A stretch of DNA of 60,347 bases, taken from NCBI RefSeq assembly GCF_030063185.1, contig NZ_JASISP010000025.1, forward strand, positions 1 through 60,347. The letters run 5' to 3'. Below are positions 41,698-49,645 of the stretch, one piece after another. Below the pieces are notes generated by a model that did not search any database, was not told the origin of the DNA, and saw nothing but the letters and a program-made list of their open reading frames with translations. Positions within the stretch are counted from its first letter, which is position 1, and each line of letters begins with the position of its first letter. The position numbers and the translations under genes are program-made. The DNA is from Arthrobacter sp. H35-D1. Lineage in GTDB: Bacteria > Actinomycetota > Actinomycetes > Actinomycetales > Micrococcaceae.

Positions 41698-42213
41698 CTA
41701 GGGCGTGGAGGGTGCCGCACTGGGCACCAGGTTTTTGTACTCCTGCAAGGTGCCGTCGAGGATGGGAACGTTCAATGTGGCTGTTTCGGACTCGGCGCCC
41801 GAAGATTGCAAGTCAATGGTCTCGAAAGCCCCCGGAGCTGCAGCCATGGAGCTCAGAATGGCTTTGTCCGACTGGCCGTTGAGGACCAGCGGAATGCCGG
41901 GCTTCACTGTGATCTCGGTCTGGGCGCCCTGGGCGCCGCTGAAGGTCAGCGTGATGTCAGAATCGGCCTTGTTGTAGAACGTGCCAAGGACCCGGCCGGG
42001 TCCTCCTTCGGCTTTGGAGATGATTAGAACAGTGCGCAGTTGCAGCTGGCCCACGCCCGAGTTCACCCCATCCGAGACGGTGACCTCCAAGGCTGTGCTT
42101 TGCTGGTTGATGGCACTGCAACCGGTGAACGCCATGGCGCCAATGCCGATGGCTGCAATCAGACTCAAGCGTTGTGCTCGTTTGGTGCCTCGCATGCCGG
42201 AAGCGATTCTCAC
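41698..42213 (-). CDS. putative lipoprotein upstream of carD
   Basis: 171 residues from a GTG at 42213 with GAGGAG eight bases upstream. A basic N-terminus and hydrophobic segment (LSLIAAIGIGAMAF) end in the lipobox FTGC (Cys near 32). The mature part is a beta-rich domain (TALEVTVSDGVNSGVGQLQLR and following) resembling small actinobacterial surface lipoproteins that share features with metallochaperone folds, though no metal ligands stand out. Function unknown. Divergent from carD. Confidence 0.8.
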   Translation of the reverse strand: MRIASGMRGTKRAQRLSLIAAIGIGAMAFTGCSAINQQSTALEVTVSDGVNSGVGQLQLRTVLIISKAEGGPGRVLGTFYNKADSDITLTFSGAQGAQTEITVKPGIPLVLNGQSDKAILSSMAAAPGAFETIDLQSSGAESETATLNVPILDGTLQEYKNLVPSAAPSTP

Positions 42214-42487
42214 GTCAGTAACTCCTCAGGGAAAAGACAAAATATCTTTGCCCAGCTTATCCGCAATTGTGGTAAAAGTGCGCTTCCTTCGATGCGGCCA
42301 GCCCATTGGGCAAGGTGCGGCAGTTCGTTGAAGCATCTCAAGGGCTTTTAGTCAAGGGGTCGACAATTCTCCAATTGTTGGAACAATTGCGCGGTCAGCG
42401 TAGGCCCGGCGGCTCCTGACCTGCGGAAACTCAAGGGAGTGAGCCGTTAACCGTGGTAAACTGGAGTATTGGAAAGGGAGAATCCAC

Positions 42488-42970
42488 ATGCTTTTTGAGG
42501 TCGGCGAGACAGTAGTTTACCCACATCACGGTGCGGCGAAGATCGAAGAGATCAAGATGCGCACTGTACGGGGTGAAGAGAAGATGTATCTCAAGCTCAA
42601 GGTCGCGCAAGGGGATCTGACAATTGAGGTTCCCGCGGAGAATGTAGACCTTGTTGGGGTTCGTGACGTTGTAGGCAAGGAAGGACTGGAACACGTTTTT
42701 GAAGTGCTCCGCGCTGAGTTTACGGAGGAACCCACCAACTGGTCCCGCCGTTACAAGGCAAATCTGGAGAAGCTTGCATCCGGCGATGTCATCAAGGTCG
42801 CAGAGGTCGTTCGCGACCTCTGGCGCAGGGACAACGACCGGGGCTTGTCGGCAGGCGAAAAGCGGATGCTGGCCAAGGCCCGGCAGATCTTGATTTCCGA
42901 GCTTGCACTGGCGGAAAAGACTGACGAGGACAAGGCAGCTGAAGTCCTTGACGAGGTTTTGGCTTCATAG
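42488..42970 (+). CDS. carD: CarD-family RNA polymerase-binding transcription regulator
   Basis: 160 residues; ribosome site GGAAAGGGAG. N-terminal Tudor-like RNA-polymerase-interaction domain ([20 protein letters not shown]) and the C-terminal helical DNA-binding domain (from about 65; [30 protein letters not shown]). It stabilises open promoter complexes, especially at rRNA promoters. A TAAACT -10 box lies about 25 bp upstream, and a terminator follows at 42991. Confidence 0.95.
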   Translation: MLFEVGETVVYPHHGAAKIEEIKMRTVRGEEKMYLKLKVAQGDLTIEVPAENVDLVGVRDVVGKEGLEHVFEVLRAEFTEEPTNWSRRYKANLEKLASGDVIKVAEVVRDLWRRDNDRGLSAGEKRMLAKARQILISELALAEKTDEDKAAEVLDEVLAS

Positions 42971-42990
42971 CCTCGAAAGAGAACAATGGG

Positions 42991-43024
42991 AAAACCCTGC
43001 ACCGGTCGGTGCAGGGTTTTTTCA
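42991..43024 (+). terminator. rho-independent terminator after carD
   Basis: AACCCTGCACC and GGTGCAGGGTT form a perfect stem with a four-base loop, followed by TTTTT. Confidence 0.9.
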
Positions 43025-43065
43025 TGTCCGGCCCAATTCCACTGCGGCCGACTAGTGTAGGTGTT

Positions 43066-43845
43066 ATGACTGAGATGAAGGCTGGCTCGTGCGCCGTCGT
43101 GATAGTTGCAGCAGGATCCGGGCGGCGTCTGGGCCACGGGGTTCCCAAGGCGAGGGTGCCGTTGGGTGCAGACCCGTTGCTGGTCCATGCCGTTCGTGGA
43201 GTCCTCAAGGCGGGCATTGCCACACAAATCTGTGTTGCCATACCTGCCGATGACCCTGAACTGGCAGAAATCTGTCGCAAGCTGGGGGCCGAGGCCGCCA
43301 CTGCGGGGCTGCTGTTCAGTGTTGTTGCAGGCGGTGCGCAACGATCGGAATCGGTGAACGCGGCGCTGGCCGAAATTGCCGACGGCGTTGCCACCGTCAT
43401 GGTCCACGACGCCGCCAGGCCGCTGACACCCTCGGGCGTGTTCAACCGAGTGGCGGGCGCCCTCCGCGACGGCGCAAAAGCCGTGATTCCGGCGCTGGCC
43501 GTCACGGACACCATTAAGACTGTTGAACCTGCAAGCCTTCCCGCCACAGGCGCCGGAGTTGAAAAGGTGGTGGGCACGCCAGCGCGCAACCAGCTGCGCT
43601 CCGTGCAGACTCCGCAGGGTTTTGAGCTGGAAACCTTGCGCCGGGCCCACGCCTATGCGCTGACGCTCGACGACGAGGCCGCCTCCCGCATCACCGATGA
43701 CGCCATGCTGGTGGAAGCGATGGGTGAGGAAGTGTTTGTGGTCCAGGGTTCAACCCACAGCTTCAAGATCACCGCGCCCCTTGACCTGTTGCTGGCCGAG
43801 GCCATGCTCGAGGGCCCGTTGCGCCCCCGCTGGCTGGAAGGGTAG
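43066..43845 (+). CDS. ispD: 2-C-methyl-D-erythritol 4-phosphate cytidylyltransferase
   Basis: 259 residues from the ATG at 43066; an upstream in-frame ATG at 43024 lies in the terminator. Third step of the non-mevalonate isoprenoid pathway: joins CTP and MEP. Nucleotide-binding loop [35 protein letters not shown] and the C-terminal TDDAMLVEA and DLLLAEAM motifs match the family. It lies five bases before ispF, as in many actinobacteria. Confidence 0.94.
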   Translation: MTEMKAGSCAVVIVAAGSGRRLGHGVPKARVPLGADPLLVHAVRGVLKAGIATQICVAIPADDPELAEICRKLGAEAATAGLLFSVVAGGAQRSESVNAALAEIADGVATVMVHDAARPLTPSGVFNRVAGALRDGAKAVIPALAVTDTIKTVEPASLPATGAGVEKVVGTPARNQLRSVQTPQGFELETLRRAHAYALTLDDEAASRITDDAMLVEAMGEEVFVVQGSTHSFKITAPLDLLLAEAMLEGPLRPRWLEG

Positions 43846-43850
43846 GGCCC

Positions 43851-44372
43851 ATGAATTTGCCCCGCACAGGCATTGGGATCGATATCCACGCCTTCGCCCC
43901 GGAAGACAACCCCGCGCCACTCTGGCTGGCGGGCCTGCACTGGGAAGGCGAACGCGGCCTCAGCGGCCATTCCGACGGCGATGCCGTGGCCCACGCAGCC
44001 GCGGACGCGTTGTTTTCAGCCGCCGGTTTGGGCGACCTTGGCACACACTTTGGCACGGATCGCCCCGAATACCAAGGCGCATCCGGGGTGAGCCTGTTGG
44101 CCGAAGCTGCCCGCATTGTCCGTGCGGCAGGCTTTGAGATCGGCAACATCGCCGTGCAATTTGTGGGCAACAGGCCCAAATTCTCGCCCCGCCGACTCGA
44201 AGCGGAAGCTGCCTTGAGCGCAGCGGCCGGGGCCCCGGTTTCGGTCAGTGCCACCACCTCCGACGGGCTGGGCTTCCCCGGCCGCAGCGAAGGGATCACG
44301 GCGGTCGCCACGGCGCTGGTGGCCGGCCGCGGACGCGCGGATGCCGGGCGAGAGGATAGCCTAGAGCCGTGA
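43851..44372 (+). CDS. ispF: 2-C-methyl-D-erythritol 2,4-cyclodiphosphate synthase
   Basis: 173 residues. Cyclises CDP-ME 2-phosphate. Metal ligands in GIDIHAF and [14 protein letters not shown], plus the substrate loop [15 protein letters not shown], are intact. It overlaps the cysS start by four bases, so ispD, ispF and cysS form one operon. Confidence 0.95.
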   Translation: MNLPRTGIGIDIHAFAPEDNPAPLWLAGLHWEGERGLSGHSDGDAVAHAAADALFSAAGLGDLGTHFGTDRPEYQGASGVSLLAEAARIVRAAGFEIGNIAVQFVGNRPKFSPRRLEAEAALSAAAGAPVSVSATTSDGLGFPGRSEGITAVATALVAGRGRADAGREDSLEP

Positions 44373-45793
44373 CCCTGCGCTTCCATGACTCCGCCACCGC
44401 CTCCATCCGCGACTTTGCCCCGCTCAAAGACGGGCAGGTGTCGCTGTACTACTGCGGCGCCACCGTCCAGGGTGAGCCGCACATTGGCCACGTCCGCTCC
44501 GCACTCGCCTTTGACCAGCTCACCCGCTGGCTGCAGGTGAGCGGCTACCACGTTACGGTTATCCGCAATGTGACGGACATCGACGACAAAATTCTTGTCA
44601 AGGCCGCCGAAAACAACGAGCCCTGGTGGGCGCTGGCCTACCGGTTCGAGCAGGCCTTCGAGGACGCCTACGCCGCCCTTGGGATCCGAAAGCCCACCTA
44701 TGAGCCGCGTGCCACCGGCCACATCCCGGAAATGCACGCGCTCATCGCCACGCTCATTGAGCGAGGCCACGCGTACCCCGCCAGCGACGACTCCGGAGAC
44801 GTCTACTTCGACGTGCGCTCCTGGCCGCAGTACGGTTCGCTGACGCACCAGAACATTGATGACATGCAGGCCGCGCCCGACGCCGACCCGCGGGGCAAGC
44901 GCGACCCCCGCGACTTTGCGCTGTGGAAGGGCCACAAAGCAGGCGAACCCGAGACTGCCAAATGGGAGTCCCCGTGGGGCGCCGGCCGCCCCGGCTGGCA
45001 CCTTGAATGCTCGGCCATGGTCACCAAGTACCTCGGCACCGAGTTCGACATCCACGGCGGCGGGCTTGACTTGCGCTTCCCGCACCACGAAAACGAGATG
45101 GCCCAGTCCCAGGCCGCCGGCCACGGCTTCGCAAACTTCTGGATGCACAACGGGATGGTCACCTACCAGGGTGAAAAAATGTCAAAGTCCATTGGCAACA
45201 CCATCAACCCGCGCGAAATGCTTGAGCTGGCCCGCCCGCTGGTGGTCCGCTACTACCTGGGCCAGGCCCACTACCGCTCCGTGCTGGACTACCGGCCCGG
45301 CTCGCTCGCCGAGGCCGCGGCCGCCGTCGAACGCATTGAAACGTTCATGCATGCCGCCGTCGCCCGCTTGTTCCCTGGTGGCAACGGTGATTGGGGTGTG
45401 GCTGCCAAGCTCCCGGATGCCTTCCGTGCCGCCATGGATGATGACCTGAACGTCCCGGCCGCCCTCGCCGTCCTGCATGAAACGGTGCGTGCAGGCAACA
45501 CCGCTTTGGCCGCCAAGGACGACGACGGGACAGCGCTGGCGCTGCAGTCGGCCGTGGGCATGATGTCCGCTTTGGGGATCAACCCGCTGGATAAGCAGTG
45601 GCAGCAGGGGAGCGGTTCGGCGGCACAACAGGCGGCCCTTGATGTGCTGGCCAACGCCCAGTTGGAAGCGCGCAGTAAAGCGCGGGCGGAGAAAAACTGG
45701 GCCGAGTCGGACAAGATTCGAGACACCCTGGCCGCAGCCGGAGTGGAAATCGCCGATTCAGCAGAAGGCTCCACCTGGTCGCTGAAGAACTAA
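44369..45793 (+). CDS. cysS: cysteinyl-tRNA synthetase
   Basis: 474 residues from a GTG at 44369. Class I signatures HIGH at 38-41 ([11 protein letters not shown]) and KMSKS at 270-274, zinc-site cysteine in YYCGATVQG, and the conserved GWHLECSAM and HHENEMAQS motifs. Charges tRNA-Cys. Confidence 0.96.
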   Translation: MTLRFHDSATASIRDFAPLKDGQVSLYYCGATVQGEPHIGHVRSALAFDQLTRWLQVSGYHVTVIRNVTDIDDKILVKAAENNEPWWALAYRFEQAFEDAYAALGIRKPTYEPRATGHIPEMHALIATLIERGHAYPASDDSGDVYFDVRSWPQYGSLTHQNIDDMQAAPDADPRGKRDPRDFALWKGHKAGEPETAKWESPWGAGRPGWHLECSAMVTKYLGTEFDIHGGGLDLRFPHHENEMAQSQAAGHGFANFWMHNGMVTYQGEKMSKSIGNTINPREMLELARPLVVRYYLGQAHYRSVLDYRPGSLAEAAAAVERIETFMHAAVARLFPGGNGDWGVAAKLPDAFRAAMDDDLNVPAALAVLHETVRAGNTALAAKDDDGTALALQSAVGMMSALGINPLDKQWQQGSGSAAQQAALDVLANAQLEARSKARAEKNWAESDKIRDTLAAAGVEIADSAEGSTWSLKN

Positions 45794-46123
45794 CTACCGA
45801 CGCTCCTGCAGTTTCGGGGGTGAAACGCCCAACGCTCCCGCAGTTTCGGGGGTGAAACGCGGAACGCTCCTGCGCCGGATGCTGGAGCGTTCGCAATTTC
45901 TGCCCCCAAGCTGCAGGAGCGTCGTTGGGGGAGAGGGGCGCGGGGTGAGGCGGAACACTATTGGGTTCCCATACCACTAAATTTACCTTCAGGCCGTAAG
46001 CTGTTAGCTACGGGAATGTTGTTTTCCGTAATGCGGTGTGCCCCAAACGTGCGCACTGGCTGATCAGTTTGACGAGCTTCGGCGCCATTTTGAGGGCGCC
46101 GCACCAATCGTAAGGGTTTTACC
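45794..46123. other. 330-bp intergenic region before rlmB
   Basis: The first 130 bp are a palindromic repeat block (described separately). The rest is more AT-rich at 45955-46040 and probably contains the rlmB promoter. No credible gene. Confidence 0.6.
45800..45924. repeat. palindromic intergenic repeat: ACGCTCCTGCAGTTTCGGGGGTG units
   Basis: Direct copies at 45800-45828 and 45832-45860 differ at one position. An inverted third copy occupies about 45895-45924, so the block folds into a long outer stem (CGACGCTCCTGCAG with CTGCAGGAGCGTCG) with an inner hairpin GAACGCTCC/GGAGCGTTC near 45862-45891. The pattern is that of a REP-like extragenic element; it could also act as the cysS terminator. 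Confidence 0.8.
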
Positions 46124-47125
46124 ATGGCCAATAGTTCACGCTCCGGGGCAGTACGCAAGACCAAGAAGGGCCCCAGCGTCGGCACAGGCGGCCACGGCCG
46201 GAAGGCGCTGGAAGGCAAGGGCCCCACGCCCAAGGCCAGTGAGCGCACCTACCACAAGGCCTTCAAGAACGAAGAGCTGGCAGAGCGCTCCGCCGCCAAG
46301 CATTCCGGTGGCGGCAGCAAACCAGCCGGCCGCCGCACCAACGGGCCCAAGGGCCGTGCCACCGAAGAGCTCGTCACCGGCCGCAACTCGGTTGTCGAGG
46401 CGCTGCGCGCGGGCATTCCCGCCAAGGCGCTCTACGTGGCCGTGCGCGTGGACATGGACGAGCGCGTCCGCGAATCCATCAAGCTGGCCACCGAACGCGG
46501 CATCCCGTTGTTGGAAGCGCACAAGCCGGAACTTGACCGCCTGACCGAAGACGCCATCCACCAGGGCCTGGTCCTGCAAATTCCCCCGTACGAGTACGAG
46601 GACGCCGTGGACACGGCCAGCGACATCATCGCCAAGTGGAAAAAGGGCCACATTGCCAACGCCCCGCTCATCGTGGCACTTGACGGGATCACCGACACCC
46701 GCAACCTCGGTGCCATCATCCGCAGCGTCTCGGCTTTCTCCGGCCACGCAGTGATCGTTCCCGAGCGCCGCAGTGCCGGCGTGACGGCAGCGGCCTGGAA
46801 GACCAGCGCCGGTGCCGCCGTGCGCGTGCCCGTGGCCAAGGCCCCCAACTTGAACCGCGCCATTGGCGCCTTCCAAAAGATGGGCTACTTTGTGCTGGGG
46901 CTCGACGGCGACGGCGATGTCTCGCTGCCCGATCTCACCCTGGCCACCGAACCGGTGTGCTTGGTGGTGGGCTCCGAAGGCAAGGGCCTCTCCCGCCTGG
47001 TCCGGGAAAACTGCGATCAGATTGTTTCCATCCCCATCGACTCCGCCATGGAGTCCCTGAACGCTTCAATGGCAGTGGGAATCAGCCTGTACGAGATCTC
47101 CAGGCAGCGCGCGGTCCAGGGCTAA
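46124..47125 (+). CDS. rlmB: 23S rRNA (guanosine-2251-2'-O)-methyltransferase, TrmH/SpoU family
   Basis: 333 residues. A disordered basic leader (about 1-80), an L30e-like substrate domain (GRNSVVEALRAGIPAKALYVA, 85-160) and the SPOUT knot domain: LDGITDTRNLGAIIRSVSAF, LVVGSEGKGLSRLVRENCD and SIPIDSAMESLNASMAVGISLYE. Methylates the P-loop of 23S rRNA. Normal for the family, including the long basic N-terminus seen in actinobacteria. Confidence 0.93.
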   Translation: MANSSRSGAVRKTKKGPSVGTGGHGRKALEGKGPTPKASERTYHKAFKNEELAERSAAKHSGGGSKPAGRRTNGPKGRATEELVTGRNSVVEALRAGIPAKALYVAVRVDMDERVRESIKLATERGIPLLEAHKPELDRLTEDAIHQGLVLQIPPYEYEDAVDTASDIIAKWKKGHIANAPLIVALDGITDTRNLGAIIRSVSAFSGHAVIVPERRSAGVTAAAWKTSAGAAVRVPVAKAPNLNRAIGAFQKMGYFVLGLDGDGDVSLPDLTLATEPVCLVVGSEGKGLSRLVRENCDQIVSIPIDSAMESLNASMAVGISLYEISRQRAVQG

Positions 47126-47127
47126 CC

Positions 47128-49509
47128 ATGCCCATTACCGTCATAGAGTCAAGCAACACCCTGGGAGCGGCGCTGTCGCGCCATTTTCCGTTGGGTGTCA
47201 GCCCCATTCCCCGGAAACACGGCGCGGCTGCGGCCAACGTTGCTGTGTATGCACCGGACCACCGCGATGTGGTGCTGTGCTTCCAGCCGCCGGAGGGGGC
47301 ATGGAAGGCTGTGCTGCTGCCGGACAAGACCGACGGTATCCACCATGGCCTGGTCGAAGGCATGCCGTTTGGGAGCCGCTACGGTTTCCATACGGACATT
47401 TCAGCCTCCCAGGAGGAACTGCTCCTGGTGGACCCCGAAGCGCATCAGCTGCTGCTTGACCCTTACGGCCGCTACATCGACGAACAGGTCGACGCCGACG
47501 GCAAGAGCAAGTACCTGTCGGTGCGGATGGCTGCTGAATTTGATTGGGGCACCGTGGAACGCCCCAAGACTCCGTGGCGCGAAACAGTAATCTATGAAGC
47601 CCACGTGCGCGGGCAGACAGAGCTGCACCCGGACGTGCCCGAAGAAATTCGCGGGACCTATGCGGGCATGGCCCACCCTGCCATGATCAAGCACCTGCAA
47701 AAGGTGGGTGTGACCGCAGTCGAGCTTTTGCCCATCCACTTCCACATTTCCGAGCCCCACCTGCAGGACGCCGGAATGAGCAACTATTGGGGCTACAACA
47801 CACTGGGCTTCTTCGCCCCGCATGTGAAGTACGCCAGTGCCGCCGCGCAGGCTGCCGGTCCGGCAGCGGTGCAAGCCGAGCTCAAGGGCATGATCAAGCT
47901 GCTGCACACGGAAGGGATCGAAGTGATCCTTGACGTGGTTTACAACCACACGGCTGAAGGCGGCTCCGGCGGGCCCACGTTCAGCTGGCGCGGCCTGGCC
48001 GAAGAGCAGTACTACCGCATGCGCGACGGCCACTACTATGACACGACGGGCTGCGGAAACACGCTGAACTTTGGCAATCCACACGTCATCAAGATGGCGA
48101 TGGATTCGCTGCGTTACTGGGTGGAGGAATTCCACATTGACGGCTTCCGGTTTGACTTGGCCGTTTCACTGGCACGCGACGGCCTGCACGAGTTCACCAA
48201 CCAGCACCCGTTCCTGCTCGCTGCGGCCACCGACGGCGTGCTGTCTTCGGCAAAGCTCATCTCGGAGCCGTGGGATGTTGGCTACGGCGGCTGGCAGACG
48301 GGCAACTTCCCCACCGGCTGGGCGGACTGGAATGACACGTTCCGCGACACCGTGCGCGAAGTGTGGCTGACGGACAGGGCCGCCATGTTGGCCGGCTACC
48401 ACCACAACGGCTTGGCAACCTTTGGCGACGCGTTGGGTGGCTCGGCGTCGATCTTTGCCGAATCGGGGCGCAGCCTGCTGGCCTCGATCAACATGGTCAC
48501 GGCCCACGACGGCTTCACCATGGCCGACTTGACCGCCTACAACCACAAAAGCAACATCGACAACCAGGAAGACAACCGCGACGGCACGGGCAACAACCGC
48601 AGCTGGAACCACGGCGTTGAGGGCATCACCGACAACCCGAACACCCAGCGCCAGCGCGCCCGCACAGCTCGCAACCTCATGGCCACCATGCTCCTTGCCC
48701 AAGGCGTGCCCATGATCACGGCCGGCGACGAGCTGGGGCGCAGCCAGGGCGGCAACAACAATGTGTACTGCCAGGACAATGAGATCGCCTGGCTTGACTG
48801 GAGCATGGACGAAGAGTCCAAAACCATGCTGGCCGCCACCCAGCGGCTCCTGCGCATTCGCAAGGACTTCCTGTCCGCCCAGCCCAGCAGCTATCCCACC
48901 CGCGGGGGCCAGTCGTTCATCCACTGGTTCGGTTCCGACGGGCAGCCCATGTCGGGCGAGGGCTGGAAGAATCCGCACCAACGCGTGCTCACCATGCTCT
49001 TGGGGTCCCCCGATGGCACCATGGACGGCCTTGTCGTATTCAACACGGGGATCACCGATGAAGAGGTGGTCCTGCCGGCCAACCCGCGCTTCACCGCCGC
49101 ACCCACGGTCGAGGAAACGGTTGACCTCACAGCCGGGCCCACCGACGCGGACACGGACGAGGACTCGGATGCGGAGCCGGTCTCGGCCGAGTCCGCCGAC
49201 GTTGGCGCAGGGGAAGCCGCGCACGACTCCGCTGATGAAGCCACGGATGCGGCCCGGGCTGCGGCTACGGATGACGACCTGGTTGCGGCCGGGGATGCAG
49301 CGGCAGACACCGAGTCCGAAAGCATCGCGGAGATTCCCGTTCCACGCCCTTATCTGCTGCGGATGACAACGGAGGAACCGTCCAAGACGGACGACGGCGA
49401 GCCCACCTTCAGGCTGCCCCGTTCAGGCCCGGAGACTCAGGCGGGCGAATCCGTGCTGGTCAAGGCCAACACCGTCCATCTGTACAGCAACGTCTTGGGC
49501 CCGCGCTAG
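47128..49509 (+). CDS. glgX: glycogen debranching enzyme GlgX with an acidic C-terminal insert
   Basis: 793 residues from the ATG at 47128, two bases after the rlmB stop. A CBM48 domain (about 20-140) precedes the GH13 barrel, with nucleophile D343 (GFRFDLAVSLARD), acid/base E380 (ISEPWD) and transition-state D461 (AHDGFT). It removes alpha-1,6 branches trimmed by GlgP. Near the C-terminus, about 60 acidic Asp/Glu/Ala residues (DADTDEDSDAEP to DTESESIAE, roughly 672-735) interrupt the usual beta-sandwich domain. The rest of that domain resumes after it. Confidence 0.93.
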   Translation: MPITVIESSNTLGAALSRHFPLGVSPIPRKHGAAAANVAVYAPDHRDVVLCFQPPEGAWKAVLLPDKTDGIHHGLVEGMPFGSRYGFHTDISASQEELLLVDPEAHQLLLDPYGRYIDEQVDADGKSKYLSVRMAAEFDWGTVERPKTPWRETVIYEAHVRGQTELHPDVPEEIRGTYAGMAHPAMIKHLQKVGVTAVELLPIHFHISEPHLQDAGMSNYWGYNTLGFFAPHVKYASAAAQAAGPAAVQAELKGMIKLLHTEGIEVILDVVYNHTAEGGSGGPTFSWRGLAEEQYYRMRDGHYYDTTGCGNTLNFGNPHVIKMAMDSLRYWVEEFHIDGFRFDLAVSLARDGLHEFTNQHPFLLAAATDGVLSSAKLISEPWDVGYGGWQTGNFPTGWADWNDTFRDTVREVWLTDRAAMLAGYHHNGLATFGDALGGSASIFAESGRSLLASINMVTAHDGFTMADLTAYNHKSNIDNQEDNRDGTGNNRSWNHGVEGITDNPNTQRQRARTARNLMATMLLAQGVPMITAGDELGRSQGGNNNVYCQDNEIAWLDWSMDEESKTMLAATQRLLRIRKDFLSAQPSSYPTRGGQSFIHWFGSDGQPMSGEGWKNPHQRVLTMLLGSPDGTMDGLVVFNTGITDEEVVLPANPRFTAAPTVEETVDLTAGPTDADTDEDSDAEPVSAESADVGAGEAAHDSADEATDAARAAATDDDLVAAGDAAADTESESIAEIPVPRPYLLRMTTEEPSKTDDGEPTFRLPRSGPETQAGESVLVKANTVHLYSNVLGPR

Positions 49510-49543
49510 CCGCTAAATGGGCCGGCGCTGGCCGCTAAAAAAC

Positions 49544-49606
49544 GGCGAGGTTGGAGATTGTGGGCCTGTTTTGAACGAACAGGTCCCCGCAATCTCCAAC
49601 CTCGCC
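49544..49606. terminator. large hairpin between the convergent glgX and glgP genes
   Basis: GGCGAGGTTGGAGATTG (49544-49560) pairs perfectly with its complement at 49590-49606; the loop contains an inner hairpin CCTGTT/GAACAGG. A likely bidirectional terminator. Confidence 0.75.
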
Positions 49607-49645
49607 AATGTTTAACGAGCGGCAGTGGCGGTCATACGGCGGCGG

